From the NCBI GenBank assembly GCA_903891395.1, contig CAITEM010000007.1, positions 1 to 6,566 on the forward strand: a stretch of DNA of 6,566 nucleotides, read 5' to 3'. This stretch comes from an uncultured Hyphomicrobiales bacterium. Lineage in GTDB: Bacteria > Pseudomonadota > Alphaproteobacteria > Rhizobiales > Xanthobacteraceae. The number at the start of each line of letters is the position of its first letter. The stretch's first letter is position 1. Shown piece by piece: positions 5,416-6,566 of this stretch. The position numbers were made by a program, and so were the translations under genes. The notes beneath the pieces are model-generated. The model worked only from the letters and a program-made list of their open reading frames with translations. It made no database searches and was not told the origin of the DNA.

Positions 5416-5844
5416 ATGGCCGAACTCGAGGCAGGCGCCACCAAGGGGCCGCAACGGCCGCGTCCGATTTCCCCCCATCTGCAGATCTACCGGCCGATGC
5501 TGACGATGATGATGTCGATCGTGCATCGCATCACCGGCGCGGCGTTGTATTTCGGCATGCTGCTGCTCGCCTGGTGGCTGATCGCGGCGGCCTCCGGCCC
5601 GAACGCCTACGCCAACGTCGAATGGTTCATGGGCAGCCTGATCGGGCGCGTCGTCCTGTTCGGCTACACTTGGGCGCTGCTCCATCACACCCTCGGCGGC
5701 ATCCGCCATCTGATCTGGGACACGCTGCACGGCCTCGAACCGGCCGAGCGCGAAATGCTGACGCTGGCGACGCTGGTCGGCTCGATCTCGCTGACGCTGG
5801 TCATCTGGGTCGTCGGTTACATGGTCATGGGAGGCCCGCGATGA
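5416..5844 (+). CDS. sdhC: Succinate dehydrogenase cytochrome b556 subunit
   Basis: Membrane anchor of complex II, 142 residues, which with SdhD binds haem b and quinone and anchors SdhAB on the cytoplasmic face. RPISPHLQIYRP (16-27) and SIVHRITG (34-41) are the family signature; S34 and R38 match the quinone-site Ser and Arg of E. coli SdhC (S27, R31). HTLGGIRHLIWD (91-102) contains H91, matching the E. coli haem ligand H84, and H98. Three hydrophobic helices lie at about 30-60, 72-99 and 115-138. The frame is open upstream to a TTG at 5287, but the ATG at 5416 is chosen because GGAG (5404-5407) precedes it by 8 bases, because MAELEAG lies just ahead of the conserved region, and because the upstream translation looks non-conserved. 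The stop overlaps the sdhD start (ATGA). First gene of the sdh operon. Confidence 0.94.
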   Translation: MAELEAGATKGPQRPRPISPHLQIYRPMLTMMMSIVHRITGAALYFGMLLLAWWLIAAASGPNAYANVEWFMGSLIGRVVLFGYTWALLHHTLGGIRHLIWDTLHGLEPAEREMLTLATLVGSISLTLVIWVVGYMVMGGPR

Positions 5845-6239
5845 TCGGCGAACGCCCGAACGAAATGCGCACGCCGATGCGCCGCGTCCGCGGCCTCGGC
5901 GCGGCCCATGCCGGCACCAAGGACTTCTGGCATCAGCGCGTGACGGCAGTGGCCGGCATTCCGCTCACCATCGCGGCAATCATTATCGTCGTCGCGCTGA
6001 TGGGACGCAGCCACGCCGCGGTCGTGCAAATTCTCGGCTCGCCGATCGTGGCGATCATCATGCTGCTGTTCATCATCAATACCGCCTATCACATGTGGAT
6101 CGGCATGCAGGAAATCATCCTCGATTACGTCCACGAGGATAAATTCAAGCTCGCAACGCTGATGGCCAACACCTTCTTCTGTTTCGCCGTCGCGTTCGTT
6201 TCTGCATTCGCCATTCTCAAGCTTTCGTTCGGGGTCTGA
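5841..6239 (+). CDS. sdhD: Succinate dehydrogenase hydrophobic membrane anchor subunit
   Basis: Second membrane anchor of complex II, 132 residues. GLGAAHAGTKDFWHQRVTAVA (split near 19-39) is the conserved N-terminal approach to helix 1. YHMWIGMQEIILDYVH (83-98) carries H84, matching the E. coli SdhD haem ligand H71, and D95-Y96, matching the quinone-site D82-Y83. Three hydrophobic helices lie at about 36-56, 64-90 and 104-128. The start overlaps the sdhC stop by 4 bases (ATGA), with GGGAGG (5829-5834) 6 bases upstream inside sdhC, so translation is coupled. The frame also stays open far upstream through sdhC, but that extension is sdhC read out of frame and is not real. Confidence 0.94.
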   Translation: MIGERPNEMRTPMRRVRGLGAAHAGTKDFWHQRVTAVAGIPLTIAAIIIVVALMGRSHAAVVQILGSPIVAIIMLLFIINTAYHMWIGMQEIILDYVHEDKFKLATLMANTFFCFAVAFVSAFAILKLSFGV

Positions 6240-6258
6240 TCCTTCGAGGTTCTAAGTT

Positions 6259-6566
6259 ATGGCGACAAACGGAAAATCAAACGGTAGCGCCGCGCCCGGG
6301 ATCAACGGCAAGGCCTATCCGATCGAGGATCACAGTTACGACGTGATCGTGGTCGGCGCCGGCGGCTCGGGCTTGCGCGCCGTGGTCGGCTGCGGCGAAG
6401 CAGGCTTGCGCACCGCCTGCATCACCAAAGTGTTTCCGACCCGCTCGCACACCGTCGCGGCGCAAGGCGGCATCGCCGCCGCGCTCGGCAACATGGGCGA
6501 GGACGACTGGCGCTGGCACATGTACGACACCGTCAAGGGCGCCGACTGGCTCGGCGACCAGGACTC
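6259..6566 (+). CDS. sdhA: Succinate dehydrogenase flavoprotein subunit, 3' part missing
   Basis: Catalytic FAD subunit that oxidises succinate to fumarate; 102 of roughly 600 residues are visible before the window ends. After a variable Gly/Asn/Ser-rich N-terminus, YDVIVVGAGGSGLRA (27-41) is the FAD dinucleotide-binding motif, and TRSHTVAAQGG (61-71) carries H64, the histidine that bears covalent FAD in this family. The next segment (MGEDDWRWHMYDTVKGADWLGDQD) is typical of SdhA. The ATG is preceded by GAGG (6246-6249) 9 bases upstream, and lies 19 bases after the sdhD stop, consistent with one operon; sdhB is expected beyond the edge. Confidence 0.95.
   Translation, partial: MATNGKSNGSAAPGINGKAYPIEDHSYDVIVVGAGGSGLRAVVGCGEAGLRTACITKVFPTRSHTVAAQGGIAAALGNMGEDDWRWHMYDTVKGADWLGDQD

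Noticed and set aside
5328..5840. Long upstream extension of the sdhD frame
   Set aside because: It is sdhC read in another frame; the ATG at 5841 overlaps the sdhC stop and has GGGAGG upstream.
1..6566. Insertion sequences, CRISPR arrays, tRNA or rRNA genes
   Set aside because: No transposase-like frame, no spaced direct repeats (the only tandem repeat is coding) and no tRNA-like cloverleaf was recognised.

Overview
The window looks like the chromosome of an alphaproteobacterium, probably of the order Hyphomicrobiales (Bradyrhizobium/Rhodopseudomonas/Pseudolabrys-like). The grounds are high-GC coding sequence with compact gene packing, an sdhC-sdhD-sdhA gene order, a mesaconyl-CoA hydratase of the ethylmalonyl-CoA pathway, and an MXKDX-repeat protein. 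This placement is inferred from protein character, not from a database search. I see no mobile element, rRNA, tRNA or CRISPR array.

Left part (1-1373, + strand): the C-terminal two thirds of a type II NADH dehydrogenase that enters from outside the window, followed after 31 bp by a small secreted cupin protein.

Middle part (1376-3087, - strand, read right to left): a small secreted protein made almost only of five-residue Met-x-Lys-Asp-x repeats; then, after a strong hairpin, a four-helix b-type cytochrome; then, one base later, a Tat-exported lipoprotein molybdoenzyme of the YedY/MsrP (sulfite oxidase fold) family. Together these resemble the MrpX/YedY1/YedZ1 hypochlorite-scavenging system described in Azospira suillum PS. 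There a methionine-rich periplasmic peptide is sacrificially oxidised and then re-reduced by a periplasmic methionine sulfoxide reductase fed through the membrane. This is the most interesting system in the window. The sigF/nrsF regulators of the described system are not present here.

Right part (3244-6566): mesaconyl-CoA hydratase (mch, + strand), a convergent LysR-type regulator (- strand), and the start of the succinate dehydrogenase operon sdhC-sdhD-sdhA (+ strand), which runs off the right edge. Mch works in acetyl-CoA assimilation, which delivers C4 units to the TCA cycle where succinate dehydrogenase acts. The LysR gene is divergent from sdhC across a 225-bp spacer containing an AT-rich patch and two hairpins.

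Two convergent gene pairs end almost stop-to-stop (gaps of 2 and 3 bases), leaving no room for separate terminators.
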